From contig JANMMJ010000092.1 of assembly GCA_031373255.1 (NCBI GenBank), positions 25,407 through 89,406 on the forward strand: 64,000 nucleotides of DNA. Direction: 5' to 3'. The position numbers and the translations under genes are program-made. Below, in pieces: positions 33,470 through 43,097 of this stretch. The DNA is from JANMMJ01 sp031373255. GTDB taxonomy: Bacteria > Pseudomonadota > Alphaproteobacteria > Rhizobiales > Aestuariivirgaceae. The notes beneath the pieces are model-generated. The model did not search any database. It was not told the DNA's origin and saw only the letters and a list, made by a program, of their open reading frames with translations. How positions within the stretch are numbered: position 1 is the first letter of the stretch; each line of letters opens with the position of its first letter.

Positions 33470-36400
33470 ATGGCCAAGAAGAGGGAATGGCCCATGACAC
33501 TGGACACAGGAATGCTCCCCGAAGGCATGGCTCCGGCCCACGGCCTCTATGATCCGCGCAATGAGCATGATGCCTGCGGCATCGGCCTGATCGCCAATAT
33601 CCATAACGTTAAAAGCCACAAGATCGTCGCCGATGGTCTGAGCATCCTCAGGAACCTCGAACATCGTGGTGCCGTTGGCGCTGATCCCAAGGCCGGAGAC
33701 GGCGCCGGCGTCATGATCCAGATTCCCCATGAATTTTTCGCGGCTGAAGCGAAGCGGCTGGGTTTTGAACTGCCCGGCCCCCAGGCCTATGGCGTCGGCT
33801 ACCTGTTCATGCCGCGCGAGCCTATCTACCGCCAGGATATCGAGCGCATCTGGTGGGAAACCTCGCGCGAGGAGGGCCTCAAGGTCCTGGGCTGGCGCGA
33901 TGTCCCGGTTGATCCCTCGGTACTCGGCTATTCGGTCAAGAGCACCGAGCCGGTTCACCGCCAGGTCTTCATCGGCAGGGGCCCGACCATTCGCGACGAG
34001 GCGCATTTCGAACGCAAGCTCTTCGTCTGCCGCAAGGTGGTTTCGAACCGCGTTCTCGAGGTGCTGGGCACCAAGGCGAGGGCCTATTATCCCGTGTCGG
34101 TCTCGGCCCGCACCATCGTCTACAAGGGATTGGTTCTCGGCAAGGAAGTCGGCAACTACTACCGCGACCTCAAGGACGAGCGGTTGCAATCCGCCTTCGC
34201 CATGGTCCACCAGCGCTTTTCGACCAACACTTTCCCTAGCTGGCCGCTCTCACACCCTTATCGCTATGTCTGCCACAACGGCGAAATCAACACCGTGCGC
34301 GGCAACTTCAACTGGATGGCGGCGCGCCAGGCCAACATGAAGTCGGACATTCTGGGCGAGGATCTCTCCAAGCTCTGGCCCATCTCCTATGAAGGCCAGT
34401 CGGATACCGCCTGCTTCGACAATGCCCTCGAGTTTCTCCACGTCGGCGGCTATGCGCTCCCCCACGCCATGATGATGCTGATCCCCGAAGCCTGGGCTGG
34501 CAACCCGCTCATGGATGACGATCGCCGTGCCTTCTACGAGTATCACGCTGCTCTCATGGAGCCATGGGATGGCCCTGCCGCAATGGTCTTCACCAATGGC
34601 AAGCTTATTGGCGCCACGCTGGACCGCAACGGCCTTCGCCCTTCGCGCTATATGACGACTGATGACGGCCATGTGCTGCTTGCATCCGAAATGGGCTGCC
34701 TGCGCTTTGCCGAGGAAAGCATCACCCACAAGTGGCGTCTCCAGCCCGGCAAGATGCTGCTCATCGATCTTGAGCAGAAGCGCATCATCTCGGATGAAGA
34801 GTTGAAGAAGACCCTTTCCGCCGCCCATCCCTACAAGGACTGGCTGCAACGCACCCAGGTCGTCCTCCGCGATCTCCCCAAGGCCAAGACGAAGCGTCCG
34901 AAGATCACCGTGCCGCTGCTCGATCGCCAGCAGGCCTTCGGCTACAGCCAGGAGGACCTGAAGATCCTCATGGCCCCCATGGCCCAGACCGGCCAGGAAG
35001 CCATTGGCTCCATGGGCAACGACGCGCCGATTTCAGCACTTTCCGACAAGCCGAAGCTGCTCGATACCTATTTCAAGCAGAACTTCGCCCAGGTGACCAA
35101 CCCGCCGATTGATCCGATCCGCGAGGAACTGGTCATGTCGCTGGTGTCGTTTATCGGCCCCCGCCCCAACCTGCTCGACCTCAAGGGCACTTCGAAGCAC
35201 ATGCGCCTCGAGGTTTCCCAGCCGATCCTCACCAATGAGGACCTTGAGCGTATTCGCACCATCGGCAAGGTCGCGGAAAACCCCTTCCGCACCGCCACGA
35301 TCGACATCACCTATGATGTCGCCAACGGTCCGGAATACATGGAAGCGGCTCTCGATTCGGTCTGCGCGCTTGCCGAACGTGCCGTTCGCGATGGCTACAA
35401 CATCATCATCCTGTCGGACCGTGCCGTGTCGGCCGAGCGCGTGCCGATCCCGGCTCTGCTCGCAACCTCTGCAACCCACCACGATCTGATCCGCCGGGGC
35501 CTGCGCACCGCGGTGGGTCTCGTCGTCGAGTCGGGCGAGCCCCGTGAAGTCCACCAGTTCTGCACCCTCGCAGGTTATGGCGCAGAAGCGATAAACCCCT
35601 ACCTCGCTTTCGAAACGCTGGAACAGATGCTTCCCGAACTCGAAGAGGCGATCACCGCCTATGAGGCGGTCAAGCGCTATATCAAGGCCATCGACAAGGG
35701 TATCCTCAAGGTCATGTCCAAGATGGGCATCTCGACCTACCAATCCTATTGCGGCGCGCAGATTTTCGATGCCGTTGGGCTCTCGACCAATTTTGTCCGC
35801 AAGTACTTCACCGGTACGGCGACCCAGATCGAAGGCGTCGGTCTCTACGAAATCGCCGAGGAATCCTTCCGCCGCCACGAGGATGCCTTCGGCATCAATC
35901 CGGTTCTCAAGACCTCGCTCGAAGTCGGCGGCGACTATGCCTTCCGGCTGCGGGGCGAAGCCCATGTCTGGTCGCCGGACGCCATAGCCAACCTGCAGCA
36001 CGCCGTACGCGGCAATTCGCAGGACAAGTATCGCGCCTTCGCCCAGCACATCAATGAACAGTCCGAGCGACTGAAGACCATGCGAGGCCTGTTTCGCATC
36101 AGGAAGGCCGAGGAAACCGGCCACAAGGCGATACCGCTCGACGAGGTTGAATCGGCCCAGAGCATCGTCAAGCGCTTCTCGACCGGCGCCATGTCCTTCG
36201 GTTCGATCAGCCGCGAGGCGCATACGACGCTCGCCATCGCCATGAACCGCATCGGCGGCAAATCGAACACCGGCGAAGGCGGCGAGGAAGCCGACCGCTT
36301 CGTGCCGCTGCCCAACGGCGATTCGATGCGCTCCGCCATCAAGCAGGTGGCCTCCGGCCGCTTCGGCGTTACCGCCGAATACCTCGTCAACTCGGACATG

Positions 36401-38173
36401 ATGCAGATCAAGATGGCTCAGGGCGCCAAGCCAGGAGAAGGCGGTCAATTGCCCGGTCACAAGGTCGATAGCGTCATCGCCAGGGTGCGCCATTCAACGC
36501 CGGGCGTCGGCCTCATTTCGCCGCCGCCGCACCACGACATCTATTCCATCGAAGATCTGGCCCAACTGATCTTTGACCTGAAGAACGTCAATCCGGCCGG
36601 CAAGGTTTCTGTCAAGCTCGTGTCAGAAGTTGGCGTCGGCACCGTCGCCGCCGGTGTCTCGAAGGCGCATGCCGATCACGTCACCATTTCCGGTTACGAG
36701 GGTGGAACTGGCGCTTCACCGCTGACCTCGATCAAGCACGCCGGTTCACCATGGGAAATCGGCCTGGCGGAAACCCAGCAGACGCTGGTGACCAACAACC
36801 TGCGCGGCAGGATTTCCGTGCAGGCCGATGGCGGCATCCGCACCGGCCGCGACGTCCTGATTGCAGCACTGCTTGGCGCCGATGAGATCGGATTTGCCAC
36901 TGCACCATTGATTGCGGCTGGCTGCATCATGATGCGCAAATGCCACCTGAATACCTGTCCCGTCGGCGTTGTGACCCAGGACCCGGAACTGCGCAAGCGC
37001 TTCAAGGGCCAGCCCGAACACGTCATCAACTACTTCTTCTTCGTCGCCGGGGAATTGCGAGAGCTGATGGCGGCTATGGGCGTGAAAACATACATCGAAC
37101 TGATCGGAGCGACCGAATGGCTTGACCAGGCCGAAGCCATTGCCCACTGGAAGGCCAAGGGTCTCGACTTTTCGCGTATCTTTGCCAAGCCGGATGTGCA
37201 AGGCCCCGTCGCCACCCGCAAGGTCGATGCCCAGGACCACGGCATTGACCATATCCTTGATCGCAAGCTGATCGAGGAAGCAAGGTTCGCACTTGAAAGT
37301 GGCACATCCGTCGAGATCGTATCGAAGATCAGCAATGTTGATCGCACCACCGGCGCCATGCTGTCGGGCGAGGTGGCCAGGCGTTATGGTCACACAGGGC
37401 TTCCCGAAGACACCATAAGGATAACGCTCACCGGCATTGCCGGACAGAGTTTTGGCGCCTGGGCCGCCCATGGCGTCACCCTCGACCTGACCGGCGAGGC
37501 CAATGACTATGTCGGCAAGGGTCTCTCCGGCGGCAAGCTCATCGTCAAGCCGCATGAAAAGGTGGGCTTTGTTCCCGAGAAGTCCATCATCGTCGGCAAC
37601 ACCGTGCTTTATGGCGCCATCACCGGCGAGTGCTATTTCCGCGGCGTTGCCGGTGAACGCTTTGCGGTGCGCAACTCCGGCGCCGTTGCAGTTGTCGAGG
37701 GTGTCGGCGATCACGGCTGCGAATATATGACCGGTGGCTGCGTTCTCGTCATTGGCGAGACGGGTCGCAACTTCGCCGCAGGCATGTCTGGCGGCATAGC
37801 CTATGTGCTCGACGAGGCCGGTGGCTTCGCCCAGCGCTGCAATCTATCCATGGTCGACCTCGCCCCCATCCCGGCCGAGGAAGCCACCATCGAGCGTCTG
37901 CACCACCATGGCGGCGATCTTGAAACCCATGGCCTTGTCGATGTGATGGCGGAAATGAACCGCCACGATGCCGAGCGCGTCTGGGAACTCTTGACCCGGC
38001 ATTTCCGCTATACCGGTTCGGCCCGCGCCAAGGTGATTTTGGACAACTGGTCCAACTACCTACCGAAGTTCGTCAAGGTCATGCCCGTCGAATATGCCCG
38101 CGCTTTGGAAGAACTGGAGAAGGCCCAGGCCACCAGCAACGGCATGACCATCGGCATGAAGCGGAGCGCCTGA
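33470..38173 (+). CDS. gltB: Glutamate synthase large subunit (NADPH)
   Basis: 1567 residues, full length for the family. The N-terminal glutaminase (Ntn) domain uses the Cys in EHDACGIGLIANI (about residue 36) after a short propeptide. The central and FMN-binding synthase domains follow, with the Fe-S cluster segment MMRKCHLNTCPVGVVTQ and the barrel motif GEGGEEADRF. The C-terminal GXGXG beta-helix domain holds GGKLIVKP, GECYFRG and GGCVLVIGETGRNF. It makes glutamate from glutamine and 2-oxoglutarate with GltD. ATG 33494 is an alternative start with its own GAGGGA. The leader upstream is long and structured. The small-subunit gene is separated by a GST gene and a toxin-antitoxin pair. Confidence 0.97.
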   Translation: MAKKREWPMTLDTGMLPEGMAPAHGLYDPRNEHDACGIGLIANIHNVKSHKIVADGLSILRNLEHRGAVGADPKAGDGAGVMIQIPHEFFAAEAKRLGFELPGPQAYGVGYLFMPREPIYRQDIERIWWETSREEGLKVLGWRDVPVDPSVLGYSVKSTEPVHRQVFIGRGPTIRDEAHFERKLFVCRKVVSNRVLEVLGTKARAYYPVSVSARTIVYKGLVLGKEVGNYYRDLKDERLQSAFAMVHQRFSTNTFPSWPLSHPYRYVCHNGEINTVRGNFNWMAARQANMKSDILGEDLSKLWPISYEGQSDTACFDNALEFLHVGGYALPHAMMMLIPEAWAGNPLMDDDRRAFYEYHAALMEPWDGPAAMVFTNGKLIGATLDRNGLRPSRYMTTDDGHVLLASEMGCLRFAEESITHKWRLQPGKMLLIDLEQKRIISDEELKKTLSAAHPYKDWLQRTQVVLRDLPKAKTKRPKITVPLLDRQQAFGYSQEDLKILMAPMAQTGQEAIGSMGNDAPISALSDKPKLLDTYFKQNFAQVTNPPIDPIREELVMSLVSFIGPRPNLLDLKGTSKHMRLEVSQPILTNEDLERIRTIGKVAENPFRTATIDITYDVANGPEYMEAALDSVCALAERAVRDGYNIIILSDRAVSAERVPIPALLATSATHHDLIRRGLRTAVGLVVESGEPREVHQFCTLAGYGAEAINPYLAFETLEQMLPELEEAITAYEAVKRYIKAIDKGILKVMSKMGISTYQSYCGAQIFDAVGLSTNFVRKYFTGTATQIEGVGLYEIAEESFRRHEDAFGINPVLKTSLEVGGDYAFRLRGEAHVWSPDAIANLQHAVRGNSQDKYRAFAQHINEQSERLKTMRGLFRIRKAEETGHKAIPLDEVESAQSIVKRFSTGAMSFGSISREAHTTLAIAMNRIGGKSNTGEGGEEADRFVPLPNGDSMRSAIKQVASGRFGVTAEYLVNSDMMQIKMAQGAKPGEGGQLPGHKVDSVIARVRHSTPGVGLISPPPHHDIYSIEDLAQLIFDLKNVNPAGKVSVKLVSEVGVGTVAAGVSKAHADHVTISGYEGGTGASPLTSIKHAGSPWEIGLAETQQTLVTNNLRGRISVQADGGIRTGRDVLIAALLGADEIGFATAPLIAAGCIMMRKCHLNTCPVGVVTQDPELRKRFKGQPEHVINYFFFVAGELRELMAAMGVKTYIELIGATEWLDQAEAIAHWKAKGLDFSRIFAKPDVQGPVATRKVDAQDHGIDHILDRKLIEEARFALESGTSVEIVSKISNVDRTTGAMLSGEVARRYGHTGLPEDTIRITLTGIAGQSFGAWAAHGVTLDLTGEANDYVGKGLSGGKLIVKPHEKVGFVPEKSIIVGNTVLYGAITGECYFRGVAGERFAVRNSGAVAVVEGVGDHGCEYMTGGCVLVIGETGRNFAAGMSGGIAYVLDEAGGFAQRCNLSMVDLAPIPAEEATIERLHHHGGDLETHGLVDVMAEMNRHDAERVWELLTRHFRYTGSARAKVILDNWSNYLPKFVKVMPVEYARALEELEKAQATSNGMTIGMKRSA

Positions 38174-38177
38174 TCCG

Positions 38178-38777
38178 ATGATCGTCTATGGCGACATGAT
38201 TTCAGGCAATTGCCTGAAGGTGAAATATACCGCCGACTATCTGGGTATTCCCTATGCGTGGAAGCCGGTCGATGTCGTGAAGGATGAAACACAAACCCCC
38301 GAATTCCTCGCCATGAGCCCAATGGGCCAAGTTCCGGTTGTCGTCTTTGACGATGGCCGAGTCCTGGCGCAATCGAATGCCATCATCCGCTATCTGGCGA
38401 GGGACAGTGCGCTTCTGCCATCGGACGCGTTCGCGGCAGCCAAGGTCGATGAGGTGCTGTTCTGGGAGCAATACAGTCACGAGCCCTATATAGCTGTGTG
38501 CCGTTACCTGATGCGCTTTCTTGGCAAGCCCAGGGAAGAGCGCGAACCCTGGAGAGTACGCCGGGGCGAAAGCGCACTCGATTTCATGGAAGCCTCGCTG
38601 ATCGATAGGGAGTGGTTTGTCGGCGGCACCGTCACCGTCGCCGATATCGCACTGCTCGCCTATACCCAGTTCGCCGGCGAGGGCGGCTTCGATCTATCGC
38701 CTCGTCCCAACATCCGCGCCTGGCTCGCGCGCTGCAATGGGGCTTTGAGCCTAGAGGAAAGGCACCATGGCACGTAG
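38178..38777 (+). CDS. Glutathione S-transferase family protein
   Basis: 199 residues. The N-terminal thioredoxin-fold domain is MIVYGDMISGNCLKVKYTADYLGIPY, with the cis-Pro motif GQVPVVVFDDGR and the glutathione-binding AQSNAIIRYLA. The C-terminal helical domain includes WFVGGTVTVADIALLAYTQ, with the N-capping box/Asp of GSTs. It starts four bases after the gltB stop and is therefore probably in the gltB transcript. The conjugation substrate is unknown. Confidence 0.92.
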   Translation: MIVYGDMISGNCLKVKYTADYLGIPYAWKPVDVVKDETQTPEFLAMSPMGQVPVVVFDDGRVLAQSNAIIRYLARDSALLPSDAFAAAKVDEVLFWEQYSHEPYIAVCRYLMRFLGKPREEREPWRVRRGESALDFMEASLIDREWFVGGTVTVADIALLAYTQFAGEGGFDLSPRPNIRAWLARCNGALSLEERHHGT

Positions 38778-38783
38778 GCGCAA

Positions 38784-39185
38784 TCAGGCGAAGGGATTGC
38801 GGATGGTGACGCCGCCGATGCGCTGGCCGTGGTTCATGTCTTCGGTGTACAGAACATCGCAGCCCGCTAGTTCCGCAGCCGCAACAATGCAGGCGTCATA
38901 TATGCGAAGACTGGTAGTTTTTGCGACAGACACAGCAAGTTCATGGGTGGCCTGGCTGACTGGCATCACATCGCAAGACGCTTTCGCCAATTGGAGGACC
39001 TCTTCGATTGCCGGCCAGCCAAGCCTGTATTTCAGTCTTGCTACTGCCGTGAACTCGTTGAGAACCTGCGCGCTGATGACCGGCCTCCTGGTGAAAATCT
39101 CGTCGGCTATCTCAGCTTTGGCAGTTTCGCCAGAAATCAGATACACGAGCAAGTTGGAATCGACAAAGAAGCGGTCAGTACTCAT
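38784..39185 (-). CDS. vapC: PIN-domain toxin (VapC-type)
   Basis: 133 residues from ATG 39185. The PIN acidic residues occur in order: FFVDSNLLVYL (first Asp), QVLNEFTAV (Glu), RIYDACIVAAA (Asp) and YTEDMNHG (Asp). They form the Mg-dependent ribonuclease site, and VapC toxins cut specific tRNAs or rRNA. The start overlaps the antitoxin stop by 11 bases. The pair reads opposite to gltB, the GST gene and gltD, and interrupts the glutamate synthase genes. Confidence 0.9.
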   Translation of the reverse strand: MSTDRFFVDSNLLVYLISGETAKAEIADEIFTRRPVISAQVLNEFTAVARLKYRLGWPAIEEVLQLAKASCDVMPVSQATHELAVSVAKTTSLRIYDACIVAAAELAGCDVLYTEDMNHGQRIGGVTIRNPFA

Positions 39186-39411
39186 CGTCTTCGTAGGCAT
39201 CCGAGCGCTTGAACTTGTATTCGGCAGGTATCAGACCGCGAAGCTTACGAACGCGATCGCGCAATTCCTCGATTGTATATTCCTTTTCGGCGACAAGTTT
39301 GCCGTCTTTGGACCCGACTTTGACCTGATCGCCTTCGGCAAGTCCAAGGTCTGCCGCAACGTCCGCAGGTATGCGGATCGCCAGGCTGTTTCCCCACTTC
39401 GAAACTTTCAT
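39175..39411 (-). CDS. vapB: AbrB/MazE-type antitoxin of the VapC pair
   Basis: 78 residues from ATG 39411, preferred to ATG 39423 because only the former has a ribosome site (GGAG six bases upstream). The swapped-hairpin DNA-binding domain is MKVSKWGNSLAIRIPADVAADLGL with GDQVKV following. The acidic tail (RSDAYEDDEY) is the likely toxin-neutralising part. Its promoter region carries a perfect inverted repeat, as expected for autoregulation. Confidence 0.88.
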   Translation of the reverse strand: MKVSKWGNSLAIRIPADVAADLGLAEGDQVKVGSKDGKLVAEKEYTIEELRDRVRKLRGLIPAEYKFKRSDAYEDDEY

Positions 39412-39424
39412 CTTAGTCTCCATG

Positions 39425-39450
39425 GATATACATTTTCATGAATGTATATC
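39425..39450. promoter_or_regulatory. Perfect inverted-repeat operator of the toxin-antitoxin pair
   Basis: GATATACATT (39425-39434) and AATGTATATC (39441-39450) are exact 10-base inverted copies with a TTCATG spacer. The site lies 13 bases before the antitoxin start and only 22 bases before gltD, so an antitoxin-toxin complex bound here could also affect gltD expression. Confidence 0.75.
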
Positions 39451-39472
39451 ATAAAGCACAAGAGGTGTAAAC

Positions 39473-40891
39473 ATGGGCAAAGTCACGGGGTTCCTTGAGA
39501 TCGACCGGCAGGACCGCAAATACGCACCCGCCGCCGACCGCATCCGCAACTATAACGAATTCGTCATTCCGCTCTCCGAGGAATCGACGCGCAATCAGGC
39601 GGCCCGCTGTATGAATTGTGGCATCCCCTATTGTCACAATGGCTGCCCGGTGAACAACCAGATCCCCGACTGGAACGACTTGGTCTATCTCGGCAACTGG
39701 GAAGAAGCCTCGCGCAACCTTCACTCGACCAACAATTTCCCGGAATTTACCGGCCGCATCTGCCCTGCCCCTTGCGAGGCATCCTGCACACTCAATATCG
39801 ATGACGTCCCCGTCACCATCAAATCCATCGAATGCGCCATCGTCGACAAGGCCTGGGAGAATGGCTGGATCAGGCCGGAGATCGCCGCCGAGAAAACCGG
39901 CAGGAAGGTCGCCGTCATTGGTGGCGGCCCCTCCGGCCTTGCCGCCGCCCAGCAGCTTGCCCGCGCAGGCCATAACGTCCATCTCTTCGAACGCCAGAGG
40001 AAAGCCGGCGGCCTGCTGCGCTACGGCATCCCCGATTTCAAGATGGAAAAGCACCTGATCGACCGGCGCGTTGCGCAGATGGAGTCGGAGGGCGTCACGT
40101 TTCACTATGACAGCCATATCGGCGTTACCCAGGATGCAGGCCAGTTGGTCGACAGCTTCGACGCCGTGGTGCTTTGCGGTGGCGCGGAAAAGCCGCGCGA
40201 CTTGGCCATCCCCGGGCGCGAACTTGCCGGCGTTCACTTCGCCATGGACTTCCTGCCCCAGCAGAACCGCCGGGTTTCCAAAGAAGCGCCGCTCGACAAT
40301 CGCCCGATCCTCGCGGGCGGCAAGCATGTCATCGTCATTGGCGGCGGCGATACCGGCTCGGACTGCATCGGCACCTCGGTGCGCCAGGGAGCGCTTTCGG
40401 TCACCCAGCTCGAAATCATGCCGAAGCCGCCGGACAAAGAGAACAAGATGCTGACATGGCCGGACTGGCCGTTGAAGCTGCGCACCTCGTCATCGCATCA
40501 GGAGGGTGCCGAGCGCGATTTCTCGGTGCTGACCAAGTCTTTCACCGGCGAAAACGGCGAAGTGAAGAAGCTGCATTGCATCCGCGTCGATGGCGCCATG
40601 AAGGATATTCCCGGCAGCGAATTCGAACTCAAGGCCGATCTCGTGCTGCTGGCCATGGGCTTTGTCTCGCCCGTGCATGACGGCATGCTCAAGAGCCTCG
40701 ATCTCAGGATCGATCCGCGCGGCAATATCGAAGCCAATGTGAAAGACTATCGCACCAGCCGCGACAAGGTATTCTCGGCGGGCGACATGCGCCGCGGCCA
40801 GTCGCTGGTCGTATGGGCCATTCGTGAAGGCCGCCACGCAGCCCGCTCCGTCGATGAATTCCTCATGGGCGAAACGACGCTTCCACGATGA
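39473..40891 (+). CDS. gltD: Glutamate synthase small subunit
   Basis: 472 residues, with AGAGGTG upstream. The N-terminal 4Fe-4S region is CMNCGIPYCHNGCPVNNQIP and CPAPCEASCTLNID. The first FAD-binding loop is VAVIGGGPSGLAAAQQLA and the NADPH loop VIVIGGGDTGSDC, closing with VFSAGDMRRGQSLVVWAI. It passes electrons from NADPH to GltB. It overlaps the following aminotransferase gene by four bases. It is separated from gltB by the GST gene and the toxin-antitoxin insertion, so it needs its own promoter in the 39412-39472 gap or read-through. Confidence 0.96.
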   Translation: MGKVTGFLEIDRQDRKYAPAADRIRNYNEFVIPLSEESTRNQAARCMNCGIPYCHNGCPVNNQIPDWNDLVYLGNWEEASRNLHSTNNFPEFTGRICPAPCEASCTLNIDDVPVTIKSIECAIVDKAWENGWIRPEIAAEKTGRKVAVIGGGPSGLAAAQQLARAGHNVHLFERQRKAGGLLRYGIPDFKMEKHLIDRRVAQMESEGVTFHYDSHIGVTQDAGQLVDSFDAVVLCGGAEKPRDLAIPGRELAGVHFAMDFLPQQNRRVSKEAPLDNRPILAGGKHVIVIGGGDTGSDCIGTSVRQGALSVTQLEIMPKPPDKENKMLTWPDWPLKLRTSSSHQEGAERDFSVLTKSFTGENGEVKKLHCIRVDGAMKDIPGSEFELKADLVLLAMGFVSPVHDGMLKSLDLRIDPRGNIEANVKDYRTSRDKVFSAGDMRRGQSLVVWAIREGRHAARSVDEFLMGETTLPR

Positions 40892-42081
40892 GCCCCGAGG
40901 AGATCGCCCGCTACCGCGCTGAAACAGGGGGCACGCCGCACGTCCTGCATTTCAACAATGCCGGGGCCTCGCTCATGCCCGATAACGTGTTCGAGGCAGT
41001 GAGTACGCATCTGCAACGTGAACGCGAAATCGGCGGCTACGAAGCCAGGGATGAGGCGGCAGATCGCATCAAGGCGTTCTATGCTGAAACGGCAGCCCTC
41101 ATCGGCGCAAAGCCAACGGAGATCGCCTATATCGAGAATGCCACGCGCGCCTGGGATATGGCCTTCTATTCACTGCCGCTGAGTGAGGGCGATACCATCC
41201 TCACCGCAAGGTCCGAATACTCCAGCAACTACATGGCCTATCTTCAGCTTGCCAAGCGCAAGGGCGTCAACATCAGGGTCGTGCCCGATGACAACGAGGG
41301 CCAGGTCGATGTCGCGCAACTCGAGCGCCTGATCGACAGGACCACGAAACTCATTTCGATAACCCACATCCCGACCCATGGCGGCCTGGTCAACCCGGCG
41401 CGCGACATCGGCAGGATCGCCCGCAATCATGGCATCACCTATCTGCTTGATGCCTGCCAGTCGATTGGCCAGCTCGATGTCAACGTGGATGACATTGGCT
41501 GCGATATCCTGTCGGCGACCGGCCGCAAGTTCCTCCGGGGCCCGCGCGGCACCGGCTTTCTTTACATGAAGCAAAGCCTGGCAGACAGCCTGGAGCCGGT
41601 CTTCGTCGATCTCCATTCCGCCGACTGGATCACTGAAGACACCTATCGCCTGGCCGATGGTGCGCAGCGTTTCGAAAACTGGGAATGTTACTATGCCGGC
41701 AAGCTCGGCCTTGCCCAAGCGATCCGCTATGCACGGAGCATTGGCCTCAAGCGCATAGAATCCCGGGTACTCGGCCTCGCTAAGACGCTACGTGAAAATC
41801 TTTCCGGCATCCGGGGTATCGAAGTCACCGACGTGGGGCACGAGAAATGCGCCATCGTCACCTTCCGCCATGCAAATATTTCAGCCGATGCGATCCACCA
41901 GACGCTGCGCGGCATCGCCATCAATGTCTCCGTGTCGCGCAGCAATTCACAACGCCTCGACCTGCCCGCGCGTGGTATTGACACGCTGGTCCGCGCCAGC
42001 GTGCACTATTACAATACGCAGGAAGAAATCACCCGTTTCTGCGAGGCAGTTGCGGCGCTGCCAGCCGCCATTCAAGGCTGA
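40888..42081 (+). CDS. Class-V aminotransferase-fold PLP enzyme
   Basis: 397 residues, starting within the gltD stop (ATGA). The opening LHFNNAGASLMPDNVFEAV, IENATRAWDMAFYSL, ITHIPTHGGLVNPA, LLDACQSIGQLDVNVD and the Schiff-base segment SATGRKFLRGPRGTGFLY place it with cysteine-desulfurase/isopenicillin-epimerase-like enzymes. There is no Cys loop of the NifS/SufS kind in the expected C-terminal position, so desulfurase activity is not evident; racemase or lyase activity is possible. Coupling to gltD suggests an amino-acid substrate. Confidence 0.85.
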   Translation: MSPEEIARYRAETGGTPHVLHFNNAGASLMPDNVFEAVSTHLQREREIGGYEARDEAADRIKAFYAETAALIGAKPTEIAYIENATRAWDMAFYSLPLSEGDTILTARSEYSSNYMAYLQLAKRKGVNIRVVPDDNEGQVDVAQLERLIDRTTKLISITHIPTHGGLVNPARDIGRIARNHGITYLLDACQSIGQLDVNVDDIGCDILSATGRKFLRGPRGTGFLYMKQSLADSLEPVFVDLHSADWITEDTYRLADGAQRFENWECYYAGKLGLAQAIRYARSIGLKRIESRVLGLAKTLRENLSGIRGIEVTDVGHEKCAIVTFRHANISADAIHQTLRGIAINVSVSRSNSQRLDLPARGIDTLVRASVHYYNTQEEITRFCEAVAALPAAIQG

Positions 42082-43088
42082 GCCAGATCGGCGAAACTGA
42101 AATCGTCAAAGCGCCCCGGTTGCGATGGCGGCGCCTGGCCCTTGACGAACAACCGTTGCGCCGAGGTATCGGGCGCAAGTCCGGCATCCAGCGATCCGGC
42201 TGCCGCCGCCAGGTTGCCTGTCTTGGCGGGGCTCGCAGGCCGGATCACATTGACGATACCCGCTGAGGCCATCTGCCCGAAGATCGGCCCGGTGCCCGGA
42301 ACCGGCGCCTCGCTGGGTGCGACCGGTGCAACTTCACCAACAACCGGCTGCCCCGCCTCGCCTTGCTCGATAACAACGCCGTCAAGCGCAGTCAGCACCA
42401 GCCGGGCAATCTTGTTGTTGCCAACCTTCATGAAATGCACGCCATCCCGGTCGCGCAGCTTGCGGAAGCTGCCGGTATCATCGGGGCCACGTTCCATGTA
42501 GCTACCATCGGCATTGAGCAGGTCCTTGCGGATGTCGATGAAATGCACTTGCGCCGCTTCGGCGCGCGCCTTCTGCAAATCCGCGATGATCGCGACGGCC
42601 CGGTCATAGTCCGGGCTCGCCATCGGCGGCAGGCTCACCCAATGCACCGTAGCGCCTGACTGCTTAAGGCTGGTGATCAACTTGTCGACCTCGGCGGAAT
42701 AGGCGGCAATCCATCCGGGCGTGCCGAACTCATGCACCAGTTCTCCGGTGCGGATCGGGCGAACATCGTTCGAGCCTATCATCACGACAGCGACATCGAC
42801 CTTGTTGCTTGCCGCGATCTTCGAGACTGCATCTGGCCAATCATAGAGTTCCGAGCGCGCCAGCCCCGACTCTTCCTGATAGCGCAATTGCACCGCCAGC
42901 CGCGGATCTTCCTGCGTCAGCCGCTTCATGCCCGCACCCAGTCCACCCGCCAGCGCATCGCCCAGCACGAAGACACTTGTCATTGAAACCTCGGGCGCCG
43001 CTTCGCCGGTGAGGGGATCGGCGTCTTGCGCCCGCGCCACCAGCGTCATGGCAAGAAGACAGAGGGCGATGGCGAGGATGCGGTTCAT
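42072..43088 (-). CDS. DUF459 SGNH-fold periplasmic protein
   Basis: 338 residues with a signal peptide (MNRILAIALCLLAMTLVARA). The SGNH landmarks are VFVLGDALAGGLGAG (block I), VVMIGSNDVRPI (Asn block) and DGVHFMKVGNNKIA (Asp/His block). In block I the usual Ser of GDS is Ala45, so the nucleophile is absent, a change I believe is common among DUF459 proteins. The last 100 residues are Pro/Ala-rich and disordered. It probably has a structural or glycan-binding role in the envelope. It converges with the PLP gene with a ten-base overlap. Confidence 0.85.
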   Translation of the reverse strand: MNRILAIALCLLAMTLVARAQDADPLTGEAAPEVSMTSVFVLGDALAGGLGAGMKRLTQEDPRLAVQLRYQEESGLARSELYDWPDAVSKIAASNKVDVAVVMIGSNDVRPIRTGELVHEFGTPGWIAAYSAEVDKLITSLKQSGATVHWVSLPPMASPDYDRAVAIIADLQKARAEAAQVHFIDIRKDLLNADGSYMERGPDDTGSFRKLRDRDGVHFMKVGNNKIARLVLTALDGVVIEQGEAGQPVVGEVAPVAPSEAPVPGTGPIFGQMASAGIVNVIRPASPAKTGNLAAAAGSLDAGLAPDTSAQRLFVKGQAPPSQPGRFDDFSFADLAQP

Positions 43089-43097
43089 GGCGTCAGT

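Noticed and set aside
33238..33552. A 104-codon Arg/Pro-rich frame overlapping the gltB start
   Set aside because: Its composition is that of a GC-rich non-coding leader; it overlaps gltB in another frame and lacks a ribosome site.
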